Positions 52,901 to 62,454 of a DNA stretch of 64,000 bases are shown one piece after another (position 1 is the stretch's first letter; every line of letters starts with the position of its first letter). Source of the DNA: Candidatus Mycobacterium wuenschmannii (GTDB lineage: Bacteria > Actinomycetota > Actinomycetes > Mycobacteriales > Mycobacteriaceae); the NCBI RefSeq assembly GCF_030252325.1, contig NZ_CP126981.1, forward strand, positions 4,464,001 to 4,528,000, written 5' to 3'. Below the pieces are notes generated by a model. That model did not search any database. It was not told the DNA's origin and worked only from the letters and a program-made list of their open reading frames with translations. A program made the translations under genes and the position numbers.

Positions 52901-54671
52901 GGCGTCCCAACTCGTCCTGTCGGCGCGCCAAGTATTCCGCCGCTAGTTGGTTGATGGCTTCGTTGAGGAACGCACCGCTGCCGAGGGCTGGCTCGCAAAT
53001 TCGGTATTCGAGAATTTCCTCGGCCCGGGTATCATCGCTAATTAGTTCTGCGAGCGCATGTTTGACGACCGTTTTGGTGAGAACTTCTGGCGTGTAATAC
53101 GAGGCACTGCGTTGGCGATCGCGGCCACTGAGACGGAAGACAAAGCTGCCCTTCGGGTGTCGAACAATGTCCTTACGTCCGGTAAGTCGGTCCTCGCGCC
53201 AAACCAGATCCTTCTCGTCGTACTCCCCAGACTTGATCGATGGCACCAACCACGATCCTTTGTCGGCGTTGCCGTCCTTCGCAACTTCCACCGTGTCGTC
53301 CTGCGCAATAAGCCCCGAGTACGACATCAGGCCTTCGTATACCGCTCCAAGCTGGTTGATACCCAGTTGCGCGTACGAGATGTAGCCACGTTGCCGGTTC
53401 TTGTTCTTCGATGGCTTCGACAGCAGCAGCAGCGTGAGCACGTCTTGCAGTACGCGGTTGCTGAGCGTCGCTTCGTCGATCAGCGGCGTCCGGTCTCTGT
53501 CGAACAGGTCGGACCGCAGTGGTTCGAAGACGAGCCCGTCGCCGTCTGGATGTTCGAAATTGTGCCCCTCGTTGACAAGCCTGAAGAGCAGGTTGAGCGA
53601 GTCGTGTAAATGATGCCCACTAGCTGATGCGCCAGTGAGCGGCACCTGAATGATCTCGCGAAGTCGATCCAGGCCGTAGCCAGACCCGTACTCGGGCGCG
53701 CCTACAGGAAGGATTCCGAGCTCGGGTCTGGCTTCGGCGAAGAGCAAGAAGAGGATTCGGTAGAGAAATCTTAGCGATTGGGTGGTCAGATCGCGGGGAA
53801 GCTCTGGGATACCTTCTACGGGTTGATCATTCGCCCTCCGCTGATCCAAGACTTCATTTGCGATCTTCTCGATCGAGATGCGAAGTCCTTCACGTAAATC
53901 TTCGCTCACACCTACGGCGTGCTTCTCGGAGTCCTCGGTGAAGGTGTCAAGTGTCGTCTTGCCGTCGTCGTTGGGCAGCAAGACATCAGCCGACCATAGG
54001 CCAGCATGAAAAGCGAGTTCGCCGGCGGTTTTGTCGTCCCTGCGATCCAGCGCGGTGGAGATATCAAACGCGAGGTATCGCCCTTCCGACCACCGCGCGG
54101 CGTCAGTAACCAAAACGGCCGAGCCCGCGACGACCAACAGATACCGCGGTGGGTCGTCGCTCACGAACAGCTGTGTGATTGCCTTCGACACCGCCGTCAG
54201 CGTCTCCGTCTTGTCGGCCGTGACGTTAAGGGTGATGGGAACCAGGAGGTGCGCGTCGTCACCGAGCATTGCGTCGACGGATTCGACGGGCACTGCTTGC
54301 AGAATGTGAAGAGCATCGTCCGACGTCGTGCTCGAGAATCGTCCAAGCAGAGGAACGTTGATCGGCGTCTCAGCCTGGCCAGTCTCGAGAGTTACCGGGG
54401 TCGCATCGAAACCGACTGCGCGCAAGAGTATCTGGTGCGTTTGCGTGACGAGTCCTACGAACTCCTGATCCGAACGGTCGGGCAAGGATGCAAGCGCGGT
54501 CAGATACGAACCGTTCAACGTCGCCAGTCCGCGAACCGGCGTCTCTTTGCCCTTGCCAGCGAGTTCCTTCCACGTCGCGGACAGTTCTTTCAGCTTGGCC
54601 GGGAATACTTCGGCAAGCCAGTGCTCAGAGAGATAGTCGTTGACATTCGCAATCGAATCGAACAAGGTCAT
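49971..54671 (-). CDS. Eco57I/DrmMI-type N6-adenine DNA methyltransferase
   Basis: A 1566-residue class I DNA methyltransferase. A 500-residue N-terminal region precedes SASYYTPEVLTKTVV (523-537), typical of Eco57I/PglX-like enzymes, then the SAM-binding motif I CEPALGSGAFLNEAI (559-573), VDLNSTAVELAEVSLW, and the catalytic NPPW (926-929). Between motif I and motif IV lies an insertion of about 260 residues, and about 640 residues follow as probable target-recognition domain. In DISARM class 1, DrmMI marks host DNA so that it is not attacked. It overlaps both neighbours by 4 bp. PglX of BREX is an alternative relative, but no other BREX gene is here. Confidence 0.83.
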   Translation of the reverse strand: MTLFDSIANVNDYLSEHWLAEVFPAKLKELSATWKELAGKGKETPVRGLATLNGSYLTALASLPDRSDQEFVGLVTQTHQILLRAVGFDATPVTLETGQAETPINVPLLGRFSSTTSDDALHILQAVPVESVDAMLGDDAHLLVPITLNVTADKTETLTAVSKAITQLFVSDDPPRYLLVVAGSAVLVTDAARWSEGRYLAFDISTALDRRDDKTAGELAFHAGLWSADVLLPNDDGKTTLDTFTEDSEKHAVGVSEDLREGLRISIEKIANEVLDQRRANDQPVEGIPELPRDLTTQSLRFLYRILFLLFAEARPELGILPVGAPEYGSGYGLDRLREIIQVPLTGASASGHHLHDSLNLLFRLVNEGHNFEHPDGDGLVFEPLRSDLFDRDRTPLIDEATLSNRVLQDVLTLLLLSKPSKNKNRQRGYISYAQLGINQLGAVYEGLMSYSGLIAQDDTVEVAKDGNADKGSWLVPSIKSGEYDEKDLVWREDRLTGRKDIVRHPKGSFVFRLSGRDRQRSASYYTPEVLTKTVVKHALAELISDDTRAEEILEYRICEPALGSGAFLNEAINQLAAEYLARRQDELGRRIDPEEYAAELQKVKAYIALHRAYGVDLNSTAVELAEVSLWLNVMHRGLRAPWFGLHLRRGNSLIGARRATYDFTALGRAKKSWLKTPPTDRKLSDGAIGDGEIHHFLLPADGWGSVADASQANELAPNRTAALKKWRAAVNKKPTPKQIERLRALARRVERLWELSLRRMEISEREIARQIQVWGADIRPIEAAVTREAVESELLDPEGPYMRLRLAMNAWCSLWFWPCDEKVPQPPTLDEWIETLEGLLGAAGLAKSAVGQGMFHETVERFDQLSQIDELERQFAGMRPVWQLVAAVDWLGAASAIADRQGFFHWELDFADVFSTGGFDLQVGNPPWVRPSWRDTDALAEFDPFFLLQEKIPEKIFNTRRQAVLSASTASSAYLDEVSEWSGTVASLSSHISYGLLFGVQTNLYTNFMVRSWRNCSASGVIGLIHPEGHFTDPKAGMLRAATYTRLRRHWQFLNGMFLFEEINDKTVFGVHVYGHPRAPSFLQMSYLQSPTTVDGSLKPGGFEDEPPGIQYAWGGWDIRPHSSRVTLINLEVLKDWAQLFDPPGTPAGQARLLRPITNEHIEILRVFSSQPTRMADVGFWWSRLWDEKGAKSDGTIEWDTRTVEMQRDIILQGPHFSVANPYARQPNEGCKNNQDYAILNLEEIPNSFMPRTNYQRACEVSTYEARLPRWAGRTATDYWRVAWRNMTQPGLERSLHAAIIPPGPAHVHTVYSLAISPTNSGTPSGPVDTNDGQNLLHTALVAGLWASLPFDYLIKVSGATKVNAEMIERFPVLFSNPACLQLLLRVLRLNCLTNEYAALWEMLYDDRFAADSWTAAFPGHPDGLGVSERRWTSGSAIRSDLERRSALVEIDALVALMLGLKVDQLLLIYRAQFPVLRRYEFEMYFDSEGRRIAKDHHAYGVGQSKEDYKLLQAFLSDADFGDLLTRYKPFAADDNHDQPWFYKADRAAEMRDAYSEFDTRFAQA

Positions 54672-57460
54672 GCACCCCCTCTTGGAACAATGACCGCAAT
54701 GACGCGCACGAAGGGGTCTCCTGCGGCGGCCTGGGCATCGATCAAAGCCAGTGATTGATCCGTCGTCTCTGTCACGGTGAGCTTCGATCCGGTTCGTCGT
54801 TTTGGGTCGTCCACGATGCTGAGCGCAGCTTGCTCCCAGGTCGTGAGGCTTTGCCGGTAGCTGTCAACCCGTCGAATCAAGTCCGCTTCGATGTCGTCTC
54901 GTTTGTCTCGGAGGTGCTCGGTGGCGGCATCGACAGCTACCGCGACGTGGTACTGCGCGTCGGCGAAGTCGCTTGTATCGAGGCCTGGGTTGACGGCACC
55001 TTCGGTGATACCTGCTGCGTCGAGCGCTTCGTCGAAGTCACCGATGTCCGGGCGGTCCGGAAGTCCGCGGATGGCACCCCAGTGAGCGATCGCCGGCTTG
55101 CCGAGTTCATTCGCCCACACAGCCTGTGTCAGGTAGACGGGCGAGTCAACGTCACCGCTCAGCACGGGAATTGCGATGCGTCCGAAGCGCGCTACGGCGC
55201 GCTCGGCGGCCCAATCGAGCACGGGGTGAATCGGCGCAAGGAAATGAACGTCGGGCCAGGGCCTGGCTTCCAACGCCTGCGCCCAATCTAGTCTGGACTG
55301 TGCGTATTTCGCGCTGCCGGTGAGTCTGAGCCGCTTGTCAATGTCTTGTTCTGCGATGTAGTCGCTCGGAAGGTCTCGGAATCGGGTGATCAAGTCCGGC
55401 GGCGGCGCAAAGGCGATTAAGTCCGTGTCCGTTTCACGGTAGACGTCGAGCTTTTGCTCGCCGATCTCGCCCGCGACATCAGCCAATTCGTCGATGAGGA
55501 AGTTGTCATCGTCGTCGAACAACGAGTGTTCGTAGGCGGTTTCGGGTGTCGCATCCGCTTCATGCTGACCGCCCACCGCCATGATGGCGGCGAACGGGTT
55601 GATGGCCTTCGGGGTCGGTTCGGGTACGACGTCATCGATGTCCTTACCGTCACGGATGGCCTTCAACACCGCCAGCTCTTCGAGTTCAGCGTCGTGAAGG
55701 TCGAGCAGGACGCCGGCGTCGCCGAGAGCGCGGTTGGCTTCGTATTCCTTCTTGAGCAGTTTGGTGACGACCTTCAGGTCGCTGGTGACGTCGTCCTCAC
55801 CAGCGAGCGCAAGCGCGCTGATCTCGGGTGCGTGCAGTTGTCCATACCTGTCAATGCGGCCGTTGCGTTGTTGGATCCGAATGAAGGACCACGGAAGGTC
55901 GTAGTGGACGAGTTGGTGGCACTCATGGTGAAGATTGAGGCCTTCGGAAGCCATGTCGGACGCCAGCAGGACGCGGATTGCGGAGGAGGCTTGACCGAAG
56001 CCGTTCACGACGTCTTGGACCGTGTCGTCGGGAAGCGTCGCATAAAGAGTGCGGACGGAAGCTGCCGGCAGTTTCAGCCGTCGGGGTAGCTCTTGCTGGA
56101 GCCAGGTCAGTGTGTCAATGCGCTCAGAAAAGACCACGACTCTCGTCGGTGAATCCTTGGATATCCCAATGTTCTTCAAGTGCTCGACTAATGTCAGCAG
56201 CTTCGACGGCGTACTCGCGTCCGCGGTTTCGGCGAGATGGTCGAGCCGTTGAAGTGCCTTCGTCTCCGTTCCCGATGTCTCGCCGATGGTCGCGAGCCGG
56301 CGACTGATGCTCGAACGCACTGCTTTTGGCGAGGACAAAAACGCTTTGAAGAGCGTCCACGGGAAAAGCTGCCGACCCTGCCCTGTCACTACGGATGCAC
56401 CCTTCGGATGCAGCCAGGTGTCTTCGAGCTCGCGGAGTACTTCGGCCTCGGCTGGCGTCGGCACGACTTCGATGACCTTCGGTTGATGGCGCTCTTTCCA
56501 CTTGTGGGCGACATCAATCTTCACGTCAGGAGAGTTCCGGTGGCGGCGCACGTACAGATGCTCGATGTCCTTGGCTGAATAGTCCGTGCGGTCGACGATG
56601 GCGGTCGGGTCGAGTAGATGTACTAACTCGGCGAACGACTCTGGCTTTCCATTGTGCGGCGTCGCGCTCGCAAGGATCAACGCATCTGTCTGTGCTGCAA
56701 GGAGTTTGGCAAGCTCATTGTTCTGGGTTCCACGGTTGATCAGATTGTGGCACTCGTCGATGACGACCGCGTCCCACTTCTGGCTCTTCAGGTGATGCTT
56801 ATACCGAGCGGGATTTTTCAGCGTGTCGATCGAGACAATGACCCGTTTGTAGTAGCTGAAAGGATTGCGCGAACTCGGCAGAGTCTGGCGGACCTTTTGA
56901 ATGCCACTGGAGTCGAGGCGGATGAGGGGGATCGCGAAGCGCGTCCACAATTCGCGCTGGAATTGCTCGAGAACCGCACGCGGCGTAACGACGAGAATGC
57001 GTTCCCCGCGGCCGCGGCGGATCAACTCGGACAACAGGATTCCGATTTCCAGAGTCTTACCCAGACCCACTGCGTCGCCGATCAAGATGCGTGGCCTGAG
57101 ATTCTGCAACGCTTGAGACGCGGGCCGCAATTGATAGTCCATGCGGTCGAGCAAGCCGCGATGTCCAACGGTGATCCGAGTCTCGCTCGACGGCACCGGA
57201 CTTCCACGTCGAATCGACTCCAGCCATAGCCGCGAGCTTCGGAAGCCGGCGGAATCGTCGGCGACGAGCTTGCCCTCTCGGGGATCTAGCCGATCGATCT
57301 TGTCGAGCGAGCCAAAGAACACGGCGTCCTGATCGCGGACTAGGGGAGTGACACCGGTGACCTCGACACGAACACCATCGTGCTCAGTGTTGCGGACGGC
57401 GCGAACGAGCCACTCCTCGTCGCGGACGACGATGCGCTCGCCAGCTGCTACTTCAGCCAT
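54668..57460 (-). CDS. drmD: SNF2-type ATPase, DrmD-like
   Basis: A 930-residue SNF2/RapA-class DNA translocase. It has GDAVGLGKTLEIGILLSE (Walker A, K135), AVVIDECHNL (DECH, 235-238), ASATPHNGKPESF (264-276), DMASEGLNLHHECHQLVHYD (motif V) and IQQRNGRIDRYGQLHAPE (motif VI). An acidic region (SLFDDDDNFLIDELADVAG) follows, then a C-terminal helical domain. DISARM class 1 systems carry such a SNF2 protein as DrmD. Its ATG is 33 bp after the drmB stop, the widest junction in this operon, and its stop overlaps the methyltransferase start (ATGA). Confidence 0.82.
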   Translation of the reverse strand: MAEVAAGERIVVRDEEWLVRAVRNTEHDGVRVEVTGVTPLVRDQDAVFFGSLDKIDRLDPREGKLVADDSAGFRSSRLWLESIRRGSPVPSSETRITVGHRGLLDRMDYQLRPASQALQNLRPRILIGDAVGLGKTLEIGILLSELIRRGRGERILVVTPRAVLEQFQRELWTRFAIPLIRLDSSGIQKVRQTLPSSRNPFSYYKRVIVSIDTLKNPARYKHHLKSQKWDAVVIDECHNLINRGTQNNELAKLLAAQTDALILASATPHNGKPESFAELVHLLDPTAIVDRTDYSAKDIEHLYVRRHRNSPDVKIDVAHKWKERHQPKVIEVVPTPAEAEVLRELEDTWLHPKGASVVTGQGRQLFPWTLFKAFLSSPKAVRSSISRRLATIGETSGTETKALQRLDHLAETADASTPSKLLTLVEHLKNIGISKDSPTRVVVFSERIDTLTWLQQELPRRLKLPAASVRTLYATLPDDTVQDVVNGFGQASSAIRVLLASDMASEGLNLHHECHQLVHYDLPWSFIRIQQRNGRIDRYGQLHAPEISALALAGEDDVTSDLKVVTKLLKKEYEANRALGDAGVLLDLHDAELEELAVLKAIRDGKDIDDVVPEPTPKAINPFAAIMAVGGQHEADATPETAYEHSLFDDDDNFLIDELADVAGEIGEQKLDVYRETDTDLIAFAPPPDLITRFRDLPSDYIAEQDIDKRLRLTGSAKYAQSRLDWAQALEARPWPDVHFLAPIHPVLDWAAERAVARFGRIAIPVLSGDVDSPVYLTQAVWANELGKPAIAHWGAIRGLPDRPDIGDFDEALDAAGITEGAVNPGLDTSDFADAQYHVAVAVDAATEHLRDKRDDIEADLIRRVDSYRQSLTTWEQAALSIVDDPKRRTGSKLTVTETTDQSLALIDAQAAAGDPFVRVIAVIVPRGGA

Positions 57461-57493
57461 CTGACAATGCTTTCCGATCGCGAGGCATTGTTG

Positions 57494-59230
57494 TCATCCG
57501 CCCGCCGGCACGAAGAGTTCGTGAAATAGCCCTTGGTCCTCGTCGCCCGCGTCGTGGGTACCGAATAGCAGCGCGCGGTCGAGGTATGAATTGTTCATCT
57601 CGCACGACGTCTCGGGGGCAAGCACGCACGCATGGCATGCTGCGAGGTTGAGTCCATCCGACCCCGCGCCAGTCGACTCGATGCACACCGGATCCGAAGA
57701 GCACCAGGACAATCGCTGCAGCCCCTCGGTGAGAGCAGCCCGCAGATGTTCGCTCTCCGCCATTGCAGCGACACCGCCCAAACTGCCGGCGGAGTCCGAG
57801 CTCGCGGTGTAGACCAGGAGCCCCGCAACCTTATCGTCGACGAAGAGCCGCTCGCGAAGTGCCGCTGCCGGATAGCCAGCGTCAAGGGAGAGCTGGTCGA
57901 TGATGACGTGTGCGAGCGTGTGAATGGCCACCTTGATGATGTCCACCTTTGCCGGTTCCCGGCCATACTCAGCTGCAGCGCGATCAGCGGCTTTCTGCAG
58001 GACTCGTTGCCGCTTCTTTGCGAAATCTCGGGCTGCCCACTCATCGAGCGCAGGCTTTCGGAATGCGAGGAAAATGCCCTCACCGATCACCTGGATCGCC
58101 GGGAGCCAATACATGTGAGTTGGTGCCAGCGGACAGAGCTTTTGAACGGGGCCCGACGGGTCAGGCGCACCGTCCAACCGCGTAAACCCTTGCAGCGCTC
58201 GAACTTCGCGAAGTCGCGTCACCTTCCGAACCTCGGTGATCAGCGACTCAAACCCATCGGGCACGTCTCTGCTTAGGCACACGAAATCAGAGTCCAAGCC
58301 CTCCTCTTGCCTCCCCTCGACGAGCGCCTTGTACTCGTCGGCGCGAAGTTTGGCCTCGGTGACTTCTTCGTCGTTCTGCTCTTCGCCATGTCGCCGATCG
58401 ATCTCCTGCTTGATCTGTTCCGCGCGGTACTTTCCCTTCGATTGCTTTGAAAACCCTTCCAGCACAGGGGGCGTTGCAGCTTCGGGGATACCTAAAACAT
58501 CCCAGTGCTTGTCGACGAACTTCGCTAAAGCATCGGAGTAGGGCGGGATGGATATCGTCGAGCGGACTGCCGGAAACCATACATTCGACGCACCACGCTG
58601 AACCGCCCGCGGATAGAGATCGCAGTCTTCGTGCGTGTCGAGACCCAGCCAGGGACGCAGGCCACGGCATTTGCCGAATTCGACGAGCGACCCCGCCCCG
58701 ATGGCGCCCTCGAGGCTTCGGTTGTCGACGCCGCATGTGCACGTGAGCGTGAGGTCGCCGAGCGACGATGTGCGCCCGAGAACGTTCAGTTTCATGTCGT
58801 GTTCGTCGCTTTTGATCTTGCTCTGCTGATCCTTATGGAGCCACGAATAGACCGGAAACTCGCTCACGTGTCCCCGGCTGCACGCCCCGATGAGCCGGAA
58901 CGGACTCAGATCGACGCCGTCCACCTTGCAGACTGCGTTCTGCTTGTCTTTGGAAAGATCCGAGAGCGCACCGATGCGTCGGCACTTCGGACACACCTGC
59001 GTGTAGGGGTAGCGAATGACCGGTACGTCTCGCTTACCACCCGCCGGTGGCGCCATCAGGTCATTCACGCCAAGTGCACGCGCCAAACGTGGTTCTGGAA
59101 TCCGCTCGGCGTTGGCTATGTCCCATTCGTGGAGGCCCGCGATCATGAAACTTGTTGCCTCCGAAGGAAACAGGCCACCTACCCCATATGTACTCAGCAG
59201 TTGGCTGCGACGAGCTTTCGCGGTGTTCAC
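57494..59230 (-). CDS. drmB: DrmB-like DUF1998 protein
   Basis: A 578-residue protein typical of DrmB. The N-terminal motif RRSQLLSTYGVGGLFPSEAT is followed by zinc-type cysteine pairs (VCPKCRRIG near 79-87; ACSRGH; CTCG), and the C-terminal DUF1998 segment has ESTGAGSDGLNLAACHACVL and PETSCEMNNSYLDRALLFG. DrmB has no ATPase motifs and forms a complex with the helicase DrmA that loads on DNA in DISARM. Its start overlaps the drmA stop by 4 bp, so the two are expected in equal amounts. Confidence 0.88.
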   Translation of the reverse strand: MNTAKARRSQLLSTYGVGGLFPSEATSFMIAGLHEWDIANAERIPEPRLARALGVNDLMAPPAGGKRDVPVIRYPYTQVCPKCRRIGALSDLSKDKQNAVCKVDGVDLSPFRLIGACSRGHVSEFPVYSWLHKDQQSKIKSDEHDMKLNVLGRTSSLGDLTLTCTCGVDNRSLEGAIGAGSLVEFGKCRGLRPWLGLDTHEDCDLYPRAVQRGASNVWFPAVRSTISIPPYSDALAKFVDKHWDVLGIPEAATPPVLEGFSKQSKGKYRAEQIKQEIDRRHGEEQNDEEVTEAKLRADEYKALVEGRQEEGLDSDFVCLSRDVPDGFESLITEVRKVTRLREVRALQGFTRLDGAPDPSGPVQKLCPLAPTHMYWLPAIQVIGEGIFLAFRKPALDEWAARDFAKKRQRVLQKAADRAAAEYGREPAKVDIIKVAIHTLAHVIIDQLSLDAGYPAAALRERLFVDDKVAGLLVYTASSDSAGSLGGVAAMAESEHLRAALTEGLQRLSWCSSDPVCIESTGAGSDGLNLAACHACVLAPETSCEMNNSYLDRALLFGTHDAGDEDQGLFHELFVPAGG

Positions 59231-62200
59231 CGGGGAACCTTCCTCGCTGGGATTTGATAAAGCGTGCTCTCCGCATCGACATCACGCATGCTCTGGAGTG
59301 TGGGCCAGGGTGTCTCGCGGGTCGAATATTCGACCAGATCATGGGTCATAGCCACATCTGGCGGGACCAACAAAGAGTCCTCGTAATCGCTGCTGTTCTG
59401 GTAGCGCATCTCCGGATGGGAATCCGTGCCCTCGGTCCAGACCTTCATCAGCTCATCGAGCTGCTTGACGGTGTCGGCCGCGTCCTCCGGGTCTGCCACA
59501 TCTTTTGCCCTCCGAGCCAAAAGATCCGCCATCAGGACGACAGTGTCGTACTCGTTGCTGATCTTGTGTGCGGCGCGCTCATCCGACATCTCGTCAACCA
59601 GTAGTCGAGTCAGGGAGACGAGCACACCGTGGAGGGCTCGGTCGCGGGCACGCGCCGCGAAAGGCGTTGCGCTCGTCGCCTCCACGGCGCGGTAGAGCGC
59701 CTGATGGAAGGGTATGAAGTTCTCGTAGTGCGACCGATCGCGGGACCGTGCGGAGTTGAATATCGTCACGACGAGACCGGGGTGCTTGCGGCCTACGCGG
59801 CTGGTGGCCTGGATGTATTCGGCACTCGACTGCGGCTGGCCCATTACTGCCATTAACCCGAGCCGGTCGATGTCGACACCCACCGAGATCATGTTGGTCG
59901 CCAACACGACGTCATTGGCGTGGCCCGACGTTACGTCGTTCTCAAGGCTTTTCAGCGTGCGCGGGATGTCGGCGGAAGGCACGCGGCTGGTTAATTCGAC
60001 CGGTGGTCTGATTTCGCGCGGAGACGACGCCTTCCGCCTAGCGACCAGTTGAAGGCGGTCCCGAACGTCGCCCTCGACTTGGAGATTGGCGCTGCCCAGG
60101 ACGCGAAGGCTGTTGAAGTAACCCAGCAAGGTCCAATACGGGTCCCGTGTCTCGGGGGCGCCCGAGATATTGTGCGCCGCTTGGAGTAAGGCGGCATAAA
60201 CCCTGACCATAAGGGTTGCATGGCTCGTCCCCGCCGCCATCACTCCGATGTACTCGCGCGTTCCGTATTCATCTCGCGGCGCCGGCTCCGCGAAGAAGGA
60301 TTGGTCCGGGTCGACGCCGGGTGGTGGGAACTGCTCTGCATGTCGGTTGAAGACTGCCGAGATCTGTTTGTCTGCGCGACGAATGGTCGCTGTCGACGCG
60401 ATGACCTTCGGCTTGCCGCGCGTGGGACCCTCGGGCCCGAGTTCAATGCCGCAGGCTGCGTCGATCGCGGTCTCGTAGAGACCGACCACCGACCCCAATG
60501 GTCCCGAGATCAGATGCAGCTCATCCTGGATGATCAGTGATGGCGGTGATCCGATACCGTCTCGCGCGAACAGCTTTCGTACATTCTCGCGCCAAGCCAT
60601 CTGTGCGAACTTGTCAACGGTGCCTAGTATTAATTCGGGCCGGAACTGGTAGATGTCTTGGTCGACGACATAGGCAGGGAGGCCGTCGCGGAAGTCGCAC
60701 TCGTGATTTCCGCATGCAATTTTCAAACGCTCGACAGGCGACTTCACGATTGAGTAATGCGTCTCGTTGAGAGTCTGCCCGCACCAGGGACATTGGGTCA
60801 GCTGGATCGGGTTTTTTTCTTGCAGTTCCTTGCCGTCAGCGATGGCGTTCAGGGACTTGTTTGCCTCGGGCAAAGTGTTCGGTGTCGCGGCTTGACCAAC
60901 CCACAGGCCGATGGAGAAGGCCCGATTGCCCAAGTCGTTCTCGCGCTTCCGAAGACGTTCGAGCGAGCACAGCAGCATCGTCGCGCGCTCGAATTGCTGA
61001 ATTGTCAATAGGCGCAGGGTGTATCGCATGATGACCGCAACGCCCATCGCATCGGCGTCTTTCAGCCGGCGGTGAATTATTGAGAATGCGACCAGGCCGA
61101 GATAAGCCTCGGTCTTTCCGCCGCCGGTCGGAAACCACAAGAGGTCGGCAATATCTCGATCCTCGTGGTCAGCAATCGCCAGACCCGGGAGATTCAGCAG
61201 GATGTACGCGATTTGGAACGGGTACCAGAGCTGCTCGGCTCCATCAACCACAGCACCTTTAGATCCTCCACGAACCCAATCTTGGCGGGCGCGCTGCGTC
61301 TGCATGGCGGTGTTCGCCAAGCGGAACGCTCTACCGACGTCTGGATCGTTGACGACGAGGTTGATGCCGCGCTGTATGCGATCCGCTGCATTGATCGCTC
61401 TCGCAATGTGCGAGTCCGCGACCTTTCTCAGTCCCTCCTCGACATCCCCGTCTCCGTTATGGATCTGGTCGGTCAGCTTCCCGATCCAGTCCCGGTATTC
61501 GGTAACCAAGCCGCCAAGGTTCTCCGCAAGCGCCTCATCGGATGCTGCGCTGAGAGTGGACATCCGCAGATCGACCTTCGAGCTCGCGCCGCCGGGCCGA
61601 GCACGCGAAACTTCTTGCCTAGGAACAAAAGTAGTTGCGACTCGCTGTACCGTCGACGACTTCGAAGCTCGGTCCCACGTCGCGGCACACCCATGACCGA
61701 CGGCGAACACGCGCGCGTTGCGATAGAGCAGTGCTGCGGAACGGAGGTCGTCGTCCGTCTCGCTGAGTACGCCGTAGGACGAGCGGTCCGCGATTGCTTG
61801 CTCGCCGGAGATGATTTCGAGCTTGACCTGAAACCACCCGTACGCGTCTCGGAGCTCACCTTTGGGAGGAGCTTGTGTGTTTCGCAGGGCGGCCGATACC
61901 GCGACCCTGCCGTTGCGTGGAGTTCGCGAATAGACGTACAGCTGTAAACCGGGTGCGAGGTCGACCTTCTTCACACCCGGCGTCGATACGTCCCAGTCGA
62001 TGGGATCGATGAACTGCGGAACACGAAGCCACGAGTCCGGTTTAGCGATTTTTTGCCGCCACGACGGGCGCTCGGCGCGGGCACCGTCGCCACTTTCTTT
62101 GTCGGTAGACGGAATGTACCTAGCCGCTTCAGCGAGGATCTGTACGGACGTCGCTTTTGCGAGATCAACGGAGAAGGTGATTCCCATTGACGTCGGGTAT

Positions 62201-62445
62201 CTCATCAAGGCCTGTGAAATGGGACTGTCCGCGACGCCGTCCTGTTCTGCCTCGCCGCTGTCAGGCTCGGACTCTGCTTCCTCCTGCAACCGATCATCGG
62301 CTGGCCAGAGGACACCTGCAATATAGCGATCCAGCGGGAGGTCGGTGATTATCTCGTCCGGGCCTTCAGCGGGGCCAACAAGGTCCTTGATCAACTCGTC
62401 GACGACGTCGTCTCGAAACGCGTATTGCTCTGTGATTTCAGCCAT
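59227..62445 (-). CDS. drmA: DrmA-like DISARM helicase
   Basis: A 1072-residue SF2 helicase. After a 400-residue N-terminal region come LLWFPTGGGKTEAYLGL (Walker A, K444), a zinc-like cluster (CPWCG at 552-556 with CGNHEC at 578-583), LIIQDELHLISGPLGS (DELH, 641-644), IASTATIRR (682-690), ATNMISVGVDIDRLGLM (motif V) and IQATSRVGRKHPGL (motif VI). The DELH box and the DELHLISGPLGS context are characteristic of DrmA. DrmA with DrmB is the core DISARM complex that binds DNA with 5' overhangs. It lies 9 bp after a UvrD gene and overlaps drmB by 4 bp. Confidence 0.88.
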   Translation of the reverse strand: MAEITEQYAFRDDVVDELIKDLVGPAEGPDEIITDLPLDRYIAGVLWPADDRLQEEAESEPDSGEAEQDGVADSPISQALMRYPTSMGITFSVDLAKATSVQILAEAARYIPSTDKESGDGARAERPSWRQKIAKPDSWLRVPQFIDPIDWDVSTPGVKKVDLAPGLQLYVYSRTPRNGRVAVSAALRNTQAPPKGELRDAYGWFQVKLEIISGEQAIADRSSYGVLSETDDDLRSAALLYRNARVFAVGHGCAATWDRASKSSTVQRVATTFVPRQEVSRARPGGASSKVDLRMSTLSAASDEALAENLGGLVTEYRDWIGKLTDQIHNGDGDVEEGLRKVADSHIARAINAADRIQRGINLVVNDPDVGRAFRLANTAMQTQRARQDWVRGGSKGAVVDGAEQLWYPFQIAYILLNLPGLAIADHEDRDIADLLWFPTGGGKTEAYLGLVAFSIIHRRLKDADAMGVAVIMRYTLRLLTIQQFERATMLLCSLERLRKRENDLGNRAFSIGLWVGQAATPNTLPEANKSLNAIADGKELQEKNPIQLTQCPWCGQTLNETHYSIVKSPVERLKIACGNHECDFRDGLPAYVVDQDIYQFRPELILGTVDKFAQMAWRENVRKLFARDGIGSPPSLIIQDELHLISGPLGSVVGLYETAIDAACGIELGPEGPTRGKPKVIASTATIRRADKQISAVFNRHAEQFPPPGVDPDQSFFAEPAPRDEYGTREYIGVMAAGTSHATLMVRVYAALLQAAHNISGAPETRDPYWTLLGYFNSLRVLGSANLQVEGDVRDRLQLVARRKASSPREIRPPVELTSRVPSADIPRTLKSLENDVTSGHANDVVLATNMISVGVDIDRLGLMAVMGQPQSSAEYIQATSRVGRKHPGLVVTIFNSARSRDRSHYENFIPFHQALYRAVEATSATPFAARARDRALHGVLVSLTRLLVDEMSDERAAHKISNEYDTVVLMADLLARRAKDVADPEDAADTVKQLDELMKVWTEGTDSHPEMRYQNSSDYEDSLLVPPDVAMTHDLVEYSTRETPWPTLQSMRDVDAESTLYQIPARKVPR

Positions 62446-62454
62446 TTGAATTCC

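Noticed and set aside
49971..54671. BREX PglX instead of DISARM methyltransferase
   Set aside because: The fold class is similar, but no BrxA/B/C, PglZ or BrxL is present, while DrmA, DrmB and a SNF2 protein are.
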